A stretch of DNA of 36,543 nucleotides from Actinomycetaceae bacterium (lineage in GTDB: Bacteria; Actinomycetota; Actinomycetes; Actinomycetales; Actinomycetaceae): the NCBI GenBank assembly GCA_030530685.1, contig JAUMUM010000020.1, positions 4,467 to 41,009 of the forward strand, given 5' to 3'. A model generated the notes under the pieces. The model saw only the letters and a list, made by a program, of their open reading frames with translations. It was not told where the DNA came from and ran no database searches. The position numbers were made by a program, and so were the translations under genes. Below are positions 23,764 to 32,692 of this stretch, piece by piece. How positions within the stretch are numbered: position 1 is the first letter of the stretch; each line of letters opens with the position of its first letter.

Positions 23764-25266
23764 ATGAATTCCGCAGACGCCATCCTCCTCGGCATTGATG
23801 TCGGGACCTCGTCGTGCAAGGTTGCGGCCTTCACCCGCGAAGCCAAGGTCGTGGCCGACGAGACGCGCGAGTATAGCCTCATCGTCGGCGCGCCCGGCCA
23901 TGTCGAACAATCGCCCGACGAGTGGTGGGAGGCCATCGCCGACGCCATCCGCGCGACGGCCGAAAAGGTTGGCCCCGAAAGGATCGCGGGCATTGGCATC
24001 TCGGGCCAGTCCTGGAGCGCCATACCCATGGACGAAAGCGGCACGGTGCTCGCCAACACGCCCATCTGGATGGATACCCGTTCGGAGAGCATCTGCCAGC
24101 GCATCCTCGGCAACGTCTCCGGCGAGCGCATACTCCAGGTCTCGGGCAACCGGCTCTCGCCGTCGTACACCACGGCGAAGATCGTCTGGTTCCAGGAGCA
24201 CCATCCGGACATTTACGACCGCACGGCCGTCTTCCTCCAGTCCAATTCCTTCATCGCCCAGCGCCTGACGGGCAGTATCAGCATGGACCTCAGCCAGGGC
24301 TACGGGGTCCACGCGTGGGACACGGAGACGGGCGCCTACGACGAGGACCTGGCCCGGGACCTCGGCATCGACCTGTCCAAGCTTCCCGTGCCCGTCGACT
24401 GCCACGAGGTGGTCGGCACGGTGACCCGCGCGGCGGCGGGCAAGACCGGTCTAGTGGAAGGAACGCCCGTCGTGGCAGGCGGGCTCGACGCCGCGTGCGG
24501 CACGCTGGGCGCCGGGGTCATGGAGCCGGGCGAGACGCAGGAGCAGGGCGGGCAGGCCGGGGGGATGTCGATTGTTTCGACCAGGCCGGTCCGCGACCCG
24601 AGGCTGATCCTCGGCAGGCACGTCGTTCCCGGCCGCTGGCTTGTTCAGGGTGGCACGGTGGCGGGCGGCGCGAGCCTGCGGTGGGCGCGCGACGCGTTCG
24701 GCTGCCCCGACACGACCTTCGAGCAGATCAGCGCCGAGGCGGCCGAGGTGCCCGTGGGATCGGGCGGCCTGTGGTTCCTGCCGTACCTGGAGGGCGAGCG
24801 CGGTCCGATCTGGGATCCGAAGGCGCAGGGCGTGCTCTTCGGCCTTCGCTTCGGCGTATTCAAGCCCGCCGTGTGGCGCGCGGTCATGGAGGGCGTCGGA
24901 TACTCGTTGCTCGACAATGTGAGGATTGCCGAGGAAGCCGGGGCCGAGATAGGCGAGATCTACTCCGTGGGTGGGGCGGCCTCCTCCGCTGTGTGGACGC
25001 AGATCAAGGCCGATATGCTTGGGCGCGAGATCTTTGTGCCCCAGGCCGAGACCGCCAGCTGTCTGGGCGCGGCCGTGTTGGCCGGGGTCGGCGCCGGCGT
25101 CTACTCCTCCTTCGGCGAGGCGCGCGGCTTCCTGGGCGAGGTCCAGCGCAGCTACAAGCCCATTCCCGAGAACACGGAGCGCTACCGTGCCGGCTTCGAG
25201 ATCTACCAGCAGCTCTACCGGGACCTGAGGGACACGATGCATCGCGCCGCGGACATGGCTCAGTAG
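23764..25266 (+). CDS. FGGY-family carbohydrate kinase
   Basis: A 500-residue kinase of full family length. The N-terminal phosphate-binding LLGIDVGTSSCKVAAF (D12), ISGQSWSAIPMD, the catalytic base D242 in VAGGLDAACGTLGAG, and the C-terminal ATP site YSVGGAASSAVWTQIKADMLG are present. Sequence is xylulokinase/gluconokinase-like; EQGGQAGGMSIVSTRP is not the standard xylulokinase sequence, so the substrate is open. CAAAGGAGCG precedes ATG 23764. It is 192 bp downstream of the aldolase, on the same strand, and likely belongs to the same catabolic set. Confidence 0.92.
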   Translation: MNSADAILLGIDVGTSSCKVAAFTREAKVVADETREYSLIVGAPGHVEQSPDEWWEAIADAIRATAEKVGPERIAGIGISGQSWSAIPMDESGTVLANTPIWMDTRSESICQRILGNVSGERILQVSGNRLSPSYTTAKIVWFQEHHPDIYDRTAVFLQSNSFIAQRLTGSISMDLSQGYGVHAWDTETGAYDEDLARDLGIDLSKLPVPVDCHEVVGTVTRAAAGKTGLVEGTPVVAGGLDAACGTLGAGVMEPGETQEQGGQAGGMSIVSTRPVRDPRLILGRHVVPGRWLVQGGTVAGGASLRWARDAFGCPDTTFEQISAEAAEVPVGSGGLWFLPYLEGERGPIWDPKAQGVLFGLRFGVFKPAVWRAVMEGVGYSLLDNVRIAEEAGAEIGEIYSVGGAASSAVWTQIKADMLGREIFVPQAETASCLGAAVLAGVGAGVYSSFGEARGFLGEVQRSYKPIPENTERYRAGFEIYQQLYRDLRDTMHRAADMAQ

Positions 25267-25732
25267 CGGTGCTGGTTGGCCTGGGGCGCCAGCCGGCAGC
25301 GCGGCAATGCGATCGTGGCGGCCGACGGCCATCAGCGATCCGAGGAGACACCGGAGGTTGGGGCGAGCGCGACGGGTGAAGGTGAGCGGCCAGATGGACG
25401 GCTCCGGGGCACGAAAGGGGGGGGATTTCCGTGCCCCGGAACCGCGACTGTGGGTTCTCGCCGAGCCGGGCCTGGCTATTGCCGGCGGCGAGAATGCGGC
25501 CTCATTGGCCGTATCGGTGGCGGTAGAGCACTCGCCACGATTGCCGGGACGACGTGGCCGGCCGGCGGCGCGGCCCGTAGTCGACCGGATGCTTGCAATG
25601 TGAACCGCCGCCGACAGCGTGCGTGGCCGCTGACACCGTGCAGCCGATAGCCGGCCAACCGCCGGCAGTGTGCGGGCGGCATCGTCCCGGGGCGCGCGTC
25701 AGACCGGCTCCCGGGCTGGCCGCGTCGATCGG
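25267..25732. other. Gene-free gap between convergent units
   Basis: Apart from the hairpin at 25399-25444 I see no gene, repeat or RNA in these 466 bp. It separates the sugar cluster from the FtsX-type permease, which points the other way. GC-rich inverted stretches near 25545-25575 are short and imperfect. Confidence 0.4.
25399..25444 (+). terminator. Long hairpin with G8 loop
   Basis: CGGCTCCGGGGCACG (25399-25413) pairs with CGTGCCCCGGAACCG (25430-25444), 14 of 15 pairs, around a loop with GAAA, eight G and TTTC. It is 133 bp after the FGGY kinase stop and has no T-run. Confidence 0.4.
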
Positions 25733-28700
25733 TCACTGCTCCCTCCTCCTGAGACCCGGATTCCGGGACGGACGGGCGATGATCCACGTCAGGCCCAGCC
25801 CCACGGCGACCAGAGCGGACAGGAAGACCGCCTGGAAGGCCCAGGCACCCTCAATGTGGAGCCAGGGTCCGTCCAGGGCCAGACTCCTATTCCAGACCGC
25901 GAGGAAGACGGCGAAGGCCCAGCCCGCCATCGCACCGATCGGCACGCCTATCGCGAGCACCACCGCCGCGTGCGCCACTGTCGTGCGTCTGAGCAAAGCG
26001 GGCGAGGCCCCGACGGCATGCATGTTGGCAAGCTCGTCGCGCATCTGGGTGCGCACCAGCCACAGGTTGAGCACGAGCGCCAGCGCCGCCGTCATGACGA
26101 ACAAGCCGACAACGATGTAGTCCCCCGCGCTGCCCAATTCGGGACTGTCGTAATTCGAGTAGGCGGAGACCATTTCACCCATGTTCTGCGCCGTCACCTG
26201 TTTGGCCCGGTCGACCTCCTCGGCCGTTAACGGCCGCGACGACGAAAGCACCGCGCCCACGTAGACCGGGGCGCTCTCGCCGGTCAGCCCCAGCTCCTTC
26301 GCCGTTTGCGGCGAGACAGCGAGACTCCCATTGAGCCGAGGAAGAAAATGGCCGGGCCGGCTCTGCGTGTTCTCGACGTCGGACGCCGCATGGGAAGGTC
26401 CTTCGAAGGTCTCGGTGCTTGTCGACAGCAGATTTCCGATGTCCGTGATCGAAACCTGGGCTGTGGGGGCCACGTCCACACCCAATGACAGCGAGTTCAC
26501 GGTCCCCACCTGCACATTGCCGGCATCGTCCACTTCGGTCGCGTTGGCCACCACCACGCCGCCGCGGTCCAGGACGTCAGCGGCCTGTTCTGCCCCATTC
26601 ATTCCCGTGGCGCGGAGGGTGTCGCCGTCCATGACGAGTAGCGAGTCGGAGCTCGCGGCCCACAACATGTCGAACATGGGATTGTAGGCCTTGGAGACGG
26701 GCACGCATCGAATCTTCTTGCTGTAACCCAGGGCCGATGCGGAATCGACGTCTTTTCCTTCCGGGCAGCGTGCGCGATCGGGTGGAAGAACGGCCAGGGT
26801 CCGCTGCCGCGCTGAATACACCGGTAGTGCGCCCTCGATCGGCAGCCCTTCGTGCTTGAGTCGCTTGGCAGTGGCCTTCAAGAGGGAGGCATCGAAGGTA
26901 CTATTGACCGGAACTTCGGGTACCAGATACAGATGACCGGGTGCCACCATCGTCGCACTCCAGTCCTTTTCATTTGCGTTTCTCGACGCCTTGTCGACAA
27001 CGTGCGTGCAGGCGAACGTTATGACGACGGCGATCGACGCGATGATCGGCAAGGTGCGGCCGCGATGCGCGTGCATTTCTCGCAGGGCCAGACGCACCGA
27101 AGGAGGCATGCGGCCAGAAAAGGATCTACGGGAGGCCACCTCCAACAGCACCCGAATGAGCATGATCGCTCCCGCAAATCCCAGCACTAATACCAAGGCC
27201 GGCGGTAGTAGGGACCACAGACTCAATCCCGTCACTACGAGGTCGTACTCGCTTTCAATGCCGATCACCAGGACATCGGCCCTGGCGCCCACCGCCGCCG
27301 CATCCTTCACCGAAAAGACGGCGCAGGCCACCGCGCTGAGCAGGAGTGCGACGGCGAAGAATGCGGAGCGTAGGGCGCGGCGCTTCTTCCTTGCCGTGGC
27401 CTGCGGGCGTCGCTTGAGGGATTCGACCGGCGGAGTCCTGGCGACGCTCCGGGCCGGCACCAGCGTGGCGAGCCATCCGGCCGCCGTCGTCGCCGTGATG
27501 GCAATGGCCAAGGCCCACCAGGGGAAGTTGGGGAAGACGGGGGTGCCGGGCCGCGCGTACGAAGCTTCGAGCCACACGAGCGCCAGGCCGCCTGCCGAGC
27601 CGAGGATGCCTCCGGCCGCACCCACCGCCATGCCCTGGAGGGTGAGGACTCGCGCGAGCTGACGCGGGGAGGCTCCAATCGCAGCGGTCAGAGCCAGAAT
27701 GCGGCGCTGCTGTTCGGCGCCCACCACGAATGCCGGTGTGATCAGACCCAAGAGCAGGATGGCTCCAATGGCGGCACCGAGGAGCGCCCCCACGTAATGG
27801 GACAGGACATCGGCCTCGTAGACTTGCTCGGAGTGAAGTTGCGCTTTATCCGGGTAGTTGGTGAGCACGTGCCGGGATACGGCGAAGGCGCCTTCCTTGT
27901 TGAGGGCTTTGGCGTCCTGCCAGGTAACGGGGTGCGGGCCGGTGACGAGGAAGGTCGTGCTGTACCCGGTGGCCTTAGCCTTCGCGGCTTCCGTCAGCCA
28001 GCCCGGCAGGGCCCAGACGAGTTGCTTATGGCCGGAGACGATTCCCGCGACGCGATAGGAGCGCTTGCCTGCACTCAAGACGTCCGCCCCTTGGACGTTG
28101 CCATCTGTCACGGGAGTCAGCTCGTTTACTTTTCCCACCCGAACGGATTGGGAGGGTGGCGCGAGCAGGTCGATCGTCTCCCCGGGGGAGACGCCCAGGT
28201 GTTCGGCGAGGGACGAGGTGATGACGACGCCGTCGCCATCCGTGGGCAGCCGGCCCGCCAGCAACGTGGGCAGGAGCAGCTTCAGTGCCTGCTGGTCCGC
28301 CTCAATGAGGTTCGGGGCGCCGGTCTTGGAGACGTCCGAGCCCGATAGATCGTCCGATCCTTCGCCCTCGAGTGGTAGCGCCGTGCCGAGATGCGCCCGG
28401 AAATCCGTGCTGGCCAGAAGACTGCCCGACTTGATGACTTGGTGGGCCTCGTTGCCATCGCTCAGATAGCGTTTCAGGCGTTCGGCATCGAGCGGCGCCC
28501 GATTCGGGTCGTCGACCCACATGCCGCGTGCGCCCTCCGGGTCCTGGATGATTGAACCCGTGCTGGCCGTGCCGGTCACGACCGCCTGAACTCCTTTGGG
28601 AAGGGAGTTCAGTGCTTCGTCTCTGGGTATGCTCACGGTAATGGGAACGGCGGCGGGCATCAGCACGACCGTCAGGGGCAGGGCCACGAGGAAGATGGCC

Positions 28701-28792
28701 AGAAGAGTGCGTGCCTTGTGTGCCCGCGCGTCGCGCCAGGCCAGCCGGGCGGTCGGGTTCCCGAACCGCAGACGTGCGATCACGCCGGTCAT
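25733..28792 (-). CDS. FtsX/MacB-type ABC transporter permease
   Basis: A 1019-residue permease, the double-FtsX layout. The N-terminal TM (AHKARTLLAIFLVALPLTVVL), a long extracytoplasmic domain, then TM groups near 335-460 (LLGAAIGAILLLGLI; GMAVGAAGGILGSAGGLALVW), TM segments at 500-560, a second large extracytoplasmic domain and C-terminal TMs (YIVVGLFVMTAALALVLNLWL; AAVVLAIGVPIGAMAGWAFAVFLAV; LTWIIARPS). ATG 28792 overlaps the ATPase stop by 4 bp (ATGA). Such pairs work as mechanotransmission machines or exporters of lipoproteins, peptides or antibiotics. The substrate is unknown. No partner membrane-fusion protein is encoded next to it. Confidence 0.92.
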   Translation of the reverse strand: MTGVIARLRFGNPTARLAWRDARAHKARTLLAIFLVALPLTVVLMPAAVPITVSIPRDEALNSLPKGVQAVVTGTASTGSIIQDPEGARGMWVDDPNRAPLDAERLKRYLSDGNEAHQVIKSGSLLASTDFRAHLGTALPLEGEGSDDLSGSDVSKTGAPNLIEADQQALKLLLPTLLAGRLPTDGDGVVITSSLAEHLGVSPGETIDLLAPPSQSVRVGKVNELTPVTDGNVQGADVLSAGKRSYRVAGIVSGHKQLVWALPGWLTEAAKAKATGYSTTFLVTGPHPVTWQDAKALNKEGAFAVSRHVLTNYPDKAQLHSEQVYEADVLSHYVGALLGAAIGAILLLGLITPAFVVGAEQQRRILALTAAIGASPRQLARVLTLQGMAVGAAGGILGSAGGLALVWLEASYARPGTPVFPNFPWWALAIAITATTAAGWLATLVPARSVARTPPVESLKRRPQATARKKRRALRSAFFAVALLLSAVACAVFSVKDAAAVGARADVLVIGIESEYDLVVTGLSLWSLLPPALVLVLGFAGAIMLIRVLLEVASRRSFSGRMPPSVRLALREMHAHRGRTLPIIASIAVVITFACTHVVDKASRNANEKDWSATMVAPGHLYLVPEVPVNSTFDASLLKATAKRLKHEGLPIEGALPVYSARQRTLAVLPPDRARCPEGKDVDSASALGYSKKIRCVPVSKAYNPMFDMLWAASSDSLLVMDGDTLRATGMNGAEQAADVLDRGGVVVANATEVDDAGNVQVGTVNSLSLGVDVAPTAQVSITDIGNLLSTSTETFEGPSHAASDVENTQSRPGHFLPRLNGSLAVSPQTAKELGLTGESAPVYVGAVLSSSRPLTAEEVDRAKQVTAQNMGEMVSAYSNYDSPELGSAGDYIVVGLFVMTAALALVLNLWLVRTQMRDELANMHAVGASPALLRRTTVAHAAVVLAIGVPIGAMAGWAFAVFLAVWNRSLALDGPWLHIEGAWAFQAVFLSALVAVGLGLTWIIARPSRNPGLRRREQ

Positions 28793-29553
28793 TGGCCCGC
28801 CTCTGGATCCGCGTGGTGACCCGGCTCCCGCGAGGTGTCCAACTGCAGCAGTGCGTCGATGTCGTCAGGCTGGGAAAGGCCGATGAGGCGCCCGTCGCGC
28901 AGGAAGACGGTGCGGTCCGCCCAGGCTGCGAAGCGGTGTTCGTGGGTGGCGAGGAGCACGCTGCTGCCCTCGTCGGCCCTGTCGCGCAGCAGCGAGATGA
29001 CGGCGGCACCCGTGTCGGAGTCGAGTGCCCCGGTGGGTTCGTCGGCCAGCAGAAGCCTGCGGTTGCCGACTACGGCCCGCGCGATTGCCACGCGCTGGGC
29101 CTGGCCGCCGGACATGTCCTCGGGCAGGCGGTCGGCGAGGTCGTCCACGTCGAGGAGGCGCAGGGCGCGCATGGCTTCGCTGCGGGCGCGCGAAACCTTC
29201 CAGTCGTCGATTTCCAAGGGAAAGGCAACGTTTTCCACCGCGGTCAGGGACGGGAGCAGGTTGAAGTCCTGGAAGACGAACCCGATGTTGCGACGACGCA
29301 CGCGCGCCAGGCCGGCGGCATCCAACTCGGCCAGATCCTCGCCCGCAACGACGACCGAGCCGGACGTCGGCCGGTCCAGCGCCCCGGCGATGTTGAGCAG
29401 GGTCGACTTGCCGGATCCGGAGGGCCCCATGAGTGCGACGAACTCGCCGGCCTTAAGACTCAGCGTGACGTGGTCGACGGCCACGACCGTGTTGGGAGGG
29501 GAACCGTAGACGCGGCACGCATCCTTCAGTGAGAGAGCGATGGGGCTATTCAC
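28789..29553 (-). CDS. MacB/LolD-type ABC ATP-binding protein
   Basis: A 254-residue ATPase. Walker A GPSGSGKST is at 43-51, Q-loop Q95 in FVFQDFNLLP, signature MSGGQAQRVAIARA at 147-160, Walker B LLLADEP at 167-173, switch histidine in LLATHEHRFAAW. FVFQDFNLLPSLTAVENV is characteristic of the MacB/LolD/FtsE group. Start GTG 29553 is limited by an in-frame TAA at 29562-29560. AAGGAACGGG is the nearest ribosome binding site, about 13 nt away; coupling with the small gene just upstream may matter. It overlaps the permease gene by 4 bp. Confidence 0.94.
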   Translation of the reverse strand: MNSPIALSLKDACRVYGSPPNTVVAVDHVTLSLKAGEFVALMGPSGSGKSTLLNIAGALDRPTSGSVVVAGEDLAELDAAGLARVRRRNIGFVFQDFNLLPSLTAVENVAFPLEIDDWKVSRARSEAMRALRLLDVDDLADRLPEDMSGGQAQRVAIARAVVGNRRLLLADEPTGALDSDTGAAVISLLRDRADEGSSVLLATHEHRFAAWADRTVFLRDGRLIGLSQPDDIDALLQLDTSREPGHHADPEAGQ

Positions 29554-29559
29554 TTCCGG

Positions 29560-29670
29560 TTACCCGTTCCTTAGGTCGGCCTCGCGGTCGAGGGCGTTGA
29601 AGGCGATGCTGCCAAGCAGGTGATGCTGCCGGAGAAGAGAGTGGAAATCGCGGTGCGGGGCGCGGATCAT
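29560..29670 (-). CDS. Small coupled gene, 36 codons, unknown function
   Basis: The ATG at 29670 overlaps the PadR stop by 4 bp (ATGA), and the TAA at 29560-29562 is 6 nt before the GTG of the ABC ATPase. The product begins MIRAPHRDFHSLLRQHHLL and ends DREADLRNG. Reasons to take it as real are its exact fit between two operon genes, mostly G or C third positions, and a composition not dominated by Arg/Pro as chance frames here usually are. The peptide is amphipathic at best and has no clear TM segment. No family is recognised. It could instead be a leader whose translation opens the ATPase start. Confidence 0.45.
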   Translation of the reverse strand: MIRAPHRDFHSLLRQHHLLGSIAFNALDREADLRNG

Positions 29671-30365
29671 ACCGAGCCGTCTGGGCTTGCGTTCGCGGAG
29701 GTGGAGGTGTCTGCGCCGCCGTTTGGACCCCTGGAAGCGGCGGCGGCGCGCGCCAGGCGGCCCTCGATGATGTCGAGCCAGCGCAGCTCGGCCTCTATGG
29801 CGAAGACATGGTGGTCCATGACGAGGCTGGCGGCCAGGTCCTCGGTTCCATTGCGCCTGGCCCGGGTGATTTCGTGGAGGGTCGCCTGGGAGGCCTGCCT
29901 CTGGCGCTGGACCAGATCGGTGACGTCCACGCCTGTGGCCGCGGCAGTTGATACGGCCAGGGAGAGCTTGATGATGAGTTCGTCGCGTCCCGGCGTGTGG
30001 CGGGCCACCGGGCTCTGCCACCACTTGGACAGCTCGGTATGCCCGGCGTCGGTCAGAGACCACGTGGCGATCTCGTGACCCGTGGGGGCGGGCTTGGCGA
30101 GGACGGGTGAGGAAGACTGGGCGGTGCGGCCCGTGGCGTCGTCCTGCGAGTTGGCGGCCTCGTTGGCGTCGGCTAGGGCGCTGGCCGATTCCGGGGAACG
30201 CCGTACCACGAGGCCGTCGCGTTCCAGCCGCGAGAGCGTCGTGGCGACCTGTCCGATGTTCAGGGGCCAGGTCGATCCGGTGGAGGACTCGAAATCCTTG
30301 CGCAGCTTGTAGGTGCCGGCGGGGCCGGCGGCCAGAAGAGCGAGCAGGGCGTGTTTGACGGACAC
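29667..30365 (-). CDS. PadR family transcriptional regulator
   Basis: A 232-residue winged-helix regulator. VSVKHALLALLAAGPAGTYKLRKDF through NIGQVATTLSRLERDGLVVR (residues 1-59) is the PadR DNA-binding domain. A 40-residue low-complexity insert (about 61-105) separates it from IATWSLTDAGHTELSKWW. The C-terminal helical dimerisation domain (DELIIKLSLAVST... to MDHHVFAIEAELRWLDIIEGRLARA) is complete, followed by a short Ser/Ala/Gly tail. GTG 30365 is preceded by AAAGGAGG. It is the first gene of the PadR-small gene-ATPase-permease operon and probably represses it. Confidence 0.9.
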   Translation of the reverse strand: MSVKHALLALLAAGPAGTYKLRKDFESSTGSTWPLNIGQVATTLSRLERDGLVVRRSPESASALADANEAANSQDDATGRTAQSSSPVLAKPAPTGHEIATWSLTDAGHTELSKWWQSPVARHTPGRDELIIKLSLAVSTAAATGVDVTDLVQRQRQASQATLHEITRARRNGTEDLAASLVMDHHVFAIEAELRWLDIIEGRLARAAAASRGPNGGADTSTSANASPDGSV

Positions 30366-30795
30366 GTTGCCTCCTTTCGGTTGGCTTCGGCGAACGGTGG
30401 TGCCGGTGCCGGGGCGTCGCCGCGGTAGTGGTCCGCCGGCGACTGCGATGAAGCAGGGACGGAGAAGCGATCGATGCGCTCGTAATTGGCGATGTCGTAG
30501 CGGATTGTGGTTACCAAGTAATGGAATATTGCCGAGTTTAGCACGTGATGGCCGCCCGTGGCGCATGCAATCGACATGGCTGTTGGCGGCCGCCGGAAAT
30601 TGCTACTGGCGGCCGCCAACGTGTGCCTGCTCCGCTCGTTTCTGCCGCGGGAGGGGCAGGCATGTGGCGCCGGTGCGTCGAGGTGGGCCTCCGGCGTCGC
30701 AGTGTTCCGGAGCGGCTGTGCGCCGGTGCGGTGCGGGGCCCGGAGCGGCTGTGCGCCGAGCAGGCACGGCTTGCTCGTGCGGCGGCGGGCCGTCG
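30366..30795. other. Promoter region and GC-rich repeat region upstream of PadR
   Basis: No gene is seen in these 430 bp. A lower-GC stretch at about 30500-30550 carries GTTACCAAGTAA (TTAC-CAA-GTAA palindrome), possibly the PadR site. Two exact 19-bp copies beginning CCGGAGCGGCTG lie at 30707-30725 and 30740-30758, 33 bp apart. Confidence 0.35.
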
Positions 30796-31572
30796 TCAGA
30801 TGGCGGTGTAGCCGCCGTCGACCGGAACGGGCACGCCCGTGACATAGGTGGAGGCGGGAGAGGCCAGGAAGAGCGTCGCGGCGTCGAGCTCACCCTCGCG
30901 ACCGTAACGCTGGAGGGGAATCGAGCGCTGGGCGTGCTCCTGGAAGAAGTCGGAGTCGAGGGTCTGCGTGGTCAGTTCCGTGTAGAAGTAGCCGGGGCAA
31001 ATCGCGTTGACGGTGATACCGTACTTGCCCCATTCGGCCGCCAGCGCGCGGGTCATGTTGACGACGCCGGCCTTGGCGGCGTGGTACGGGGCGGAGCCGG
31101 CCACCATGTTGCCGACCAGCCCGTACATTGACGCGATATTGATGATCCTGCCGTAGCCCGCGGGAATCATCGCCTTCTTCGCGGCGGCGCGCGCCACGCG
31201 GAACGAGCCGAGCAGGTCGATGTCGACCTCCTGGGAGAACTGCTCGTCGGTGATGTCCTCGGCCGGCCCGACCGCGCCGGTGCCCGCATTGTTGACGACG
31301 ATGTCGAGGCGGCCGAACTTTTCGACGACGGCGTCCACGACCGAGTCGACGTTCTGGGTGTCGGTGATGTCGCAGCGCAGGGCCAGCGTCGGGACGCCGA
31401 ACTCCTCGGCGATGTCCGCGGCGACGGCCTCGACGCGTTCGGTGCGGCGCGCCACTGCCACGATGCTCGCGCCCGCCGAAGCCAGAGCCTTGGCCATCTG
31501 GACGCCGAGCCCCGACGAGCAGCCGGTGACCAGGGCGACCTGACCCGTGAGGTCGAAGTAGTTGCGATCCAT
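30796..31572 (-). CDS. SDR oxidoreductase, gluconate 5-dehydrogenase-like
   Basis: A 258-residue classical SDR. Glycine motif TGCSSGLG (16-23), NNAG (94-97), S148, Y163 and K167 (YHAAKAG), PG motif ICPGYFYTEL and C-terminal VTGVPVPVDGGYTAI. The subfamily acts on polyols, sugar acids or ketones with NAD(P). A good AAAGGAG precedes ATG 31572. The paralogue at 31717-32496 lies directly upstream on the same strand, 144 bp apart. Together with the kinase/aldolase region this may form a polyol or sugar-acid oxidation route, but the link is inference. Confidence 0.92.
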   Translation of the reverse strand: MDRNYFDLTGQVALVTGCSSGLGVQMAKALASAGASIVAVARRTERVEAVAADIAEEFGVPTLALRCDITDTQNVDSVVDAVVEKFGRLDIVVNNAGTGAVGPAEDITDEQFSQEVDIDLLGSFRVARAAAKKAMIPAGYGRIINIASMYGLVGNMVAGSAPYHAAKAGVVNMTRALAAEWGKYGITVNAICPGYFYTELTTQTLDSDFFQEHAQRSIPLQRYGREGELDAATLFLASPASTYVTGVPVPVDGGYTAI

Positions 31573-31716
31573 GAGAGCTCCTTTGCTGAATTGGTGCGCG
31601 GCGCGGTGTGCGCGCCGCGATCACCCATCCTAACCGCGCCGGGCGGAGTTTTCCGTAGTCGTTCCCAGGGGTGAGAGCGGCCCGGAACGGCTCGATCACA
31701 TCGGCGCGACCATCCG

Positions 31717-32496
31717 TCACACGATCGTGGCGCCGCCGTCGACCGCGATGAACTGACCTTGGACGTAGCTGCAGGCGTCCGAGGAGAGGAAGAGAATCGG
31801 GCCGTTGAGCTCGCCGGTTTTCCCGGGGCGGCTCGCCGGGTTGAGCGCGCTGTAGGTCGCCAGGAACTCTTCCGACTTGAACAGCGTGTTGGCGGTCATC
31901 TCCGAGGAGAACAGGCCCGGGCCCAGCGCGTTGACGGTGATGCCGTAGCGTGCGTAGGAGGCGGCCATGCCCTTCGTCAGCCCCACGACGGCCGCCTTGG
32001 ACGCGTTGTAGGTGTGGCGGATGAAGGCGTCGTTCTTGTCCGCGATGACCGCGTTGACCGAGGCGATGTTGATGACGCGCCCGTATCCGGCTTCCTTCAT
32101 GTGCCCGATGACGTACTTGGAGACGTGGGCGATGCCCTTGACGTTCGTGTCCAGGGCCCTGTCCCATTCGTCGTCGGTCAGCGTTTCGACGCCGCCGCGC
32201 ACCGCGACGCCTGCGTTGTTGAGCAGGATGTCGATGCTGCCGAGCTCGGCGATCACGGTGTCGATGGCCTCCTTGCAGCTGGCTTCGTCGGTGACGTCGC
32301 AGCGGGCGGCGACCACCGTGACGCCGTGGGCCTGAAGCTCGGCCTTGAGGTCCTCGAGGCGGTCGAGGCGACGGGCGAGGATCGCCACGTTTGCACCGGC
32401 CTGCGCGTAGGCGCGGGCGGCGTCGGCGCCGAGGCCGGAGCTTGCCCCGACGACGACGGCGTTCTTGCCCTGGATATTGAAGAGATCGGCCACCAT
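31717..32496 (-). CDS. SDR oxidoreductase, paralogue of the downstream SDR
   Basis: A 259-residue classical SDR. GASSGLG (17-23), NNAG (93-96), S146, Y163 and K167 (YNASKAAVVGL), ALGPGLFSSEM and YVQGQFIAVDGG. Both tandem SDRs share the motif order and spacing but differ in sequence, which suggests separate substrates in one pathway. GGAAGGAG precedes ATG 32496. R42/R43 after strand 2 favours NADP or an open cofactor site; I cannot decide this by eye. Confidence 0.92.
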   Translation of the reverse strand: MVADLFNIQGKNAVVVGASSGLGADAARAYAQAGANVAILARRLDRLEDLKAELQAHGVTVVAARCDVTDEASCKEAIDTVIAELGSIDILLNNAGVAVRGGVETLTDDEWDRALDTNVKGIAHVSKYVIGHMKEAGYGRVINIASVNAVIADKNDAFIRHTYNASKAAVVGLTKGMAASYARYGITVNALGPGLFSSEMTANTLFKSEEFLATYSALNPASRPGKTGELNGPILFLSSDACSYVQGQFIAVDGGATIV

Positions 32497-32618
32497 TGGC
32501 TCCTTCCGCTTGGCGGTCCGCGACTGCGCGGGCCGATAGTCCTAGTGGCACGCAAGTATACGCCCGCCGTCCAGGCGAGCGAGTGGGGTCGCCGCTGGGC
32601 GACGTGTGGCTGTGGCCG

Positions 32619-32689
32619 CCGGGGCTGCGGTCGGGCCGACCGGTGCTGCGGGGGATGCGGCTGCCTCGGCCGGGGCTGCGGTCGGGCCG
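32619..32689. repeat. Imperfect 51-bp duplication upstream of the SDR pair
   Basis: A 20-bp core beginning CCGGGGCTGCGG occurs at 32619-32638 and again exactly at 32670-32689. It lies in the gap (32497-32692) between the HAD gene end and the SDR start. Its function is not known; replication slippage in GC-rich DNA is enough to explain it. Confidence 0.45.
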
Positions 32690-32692
32690 CCT

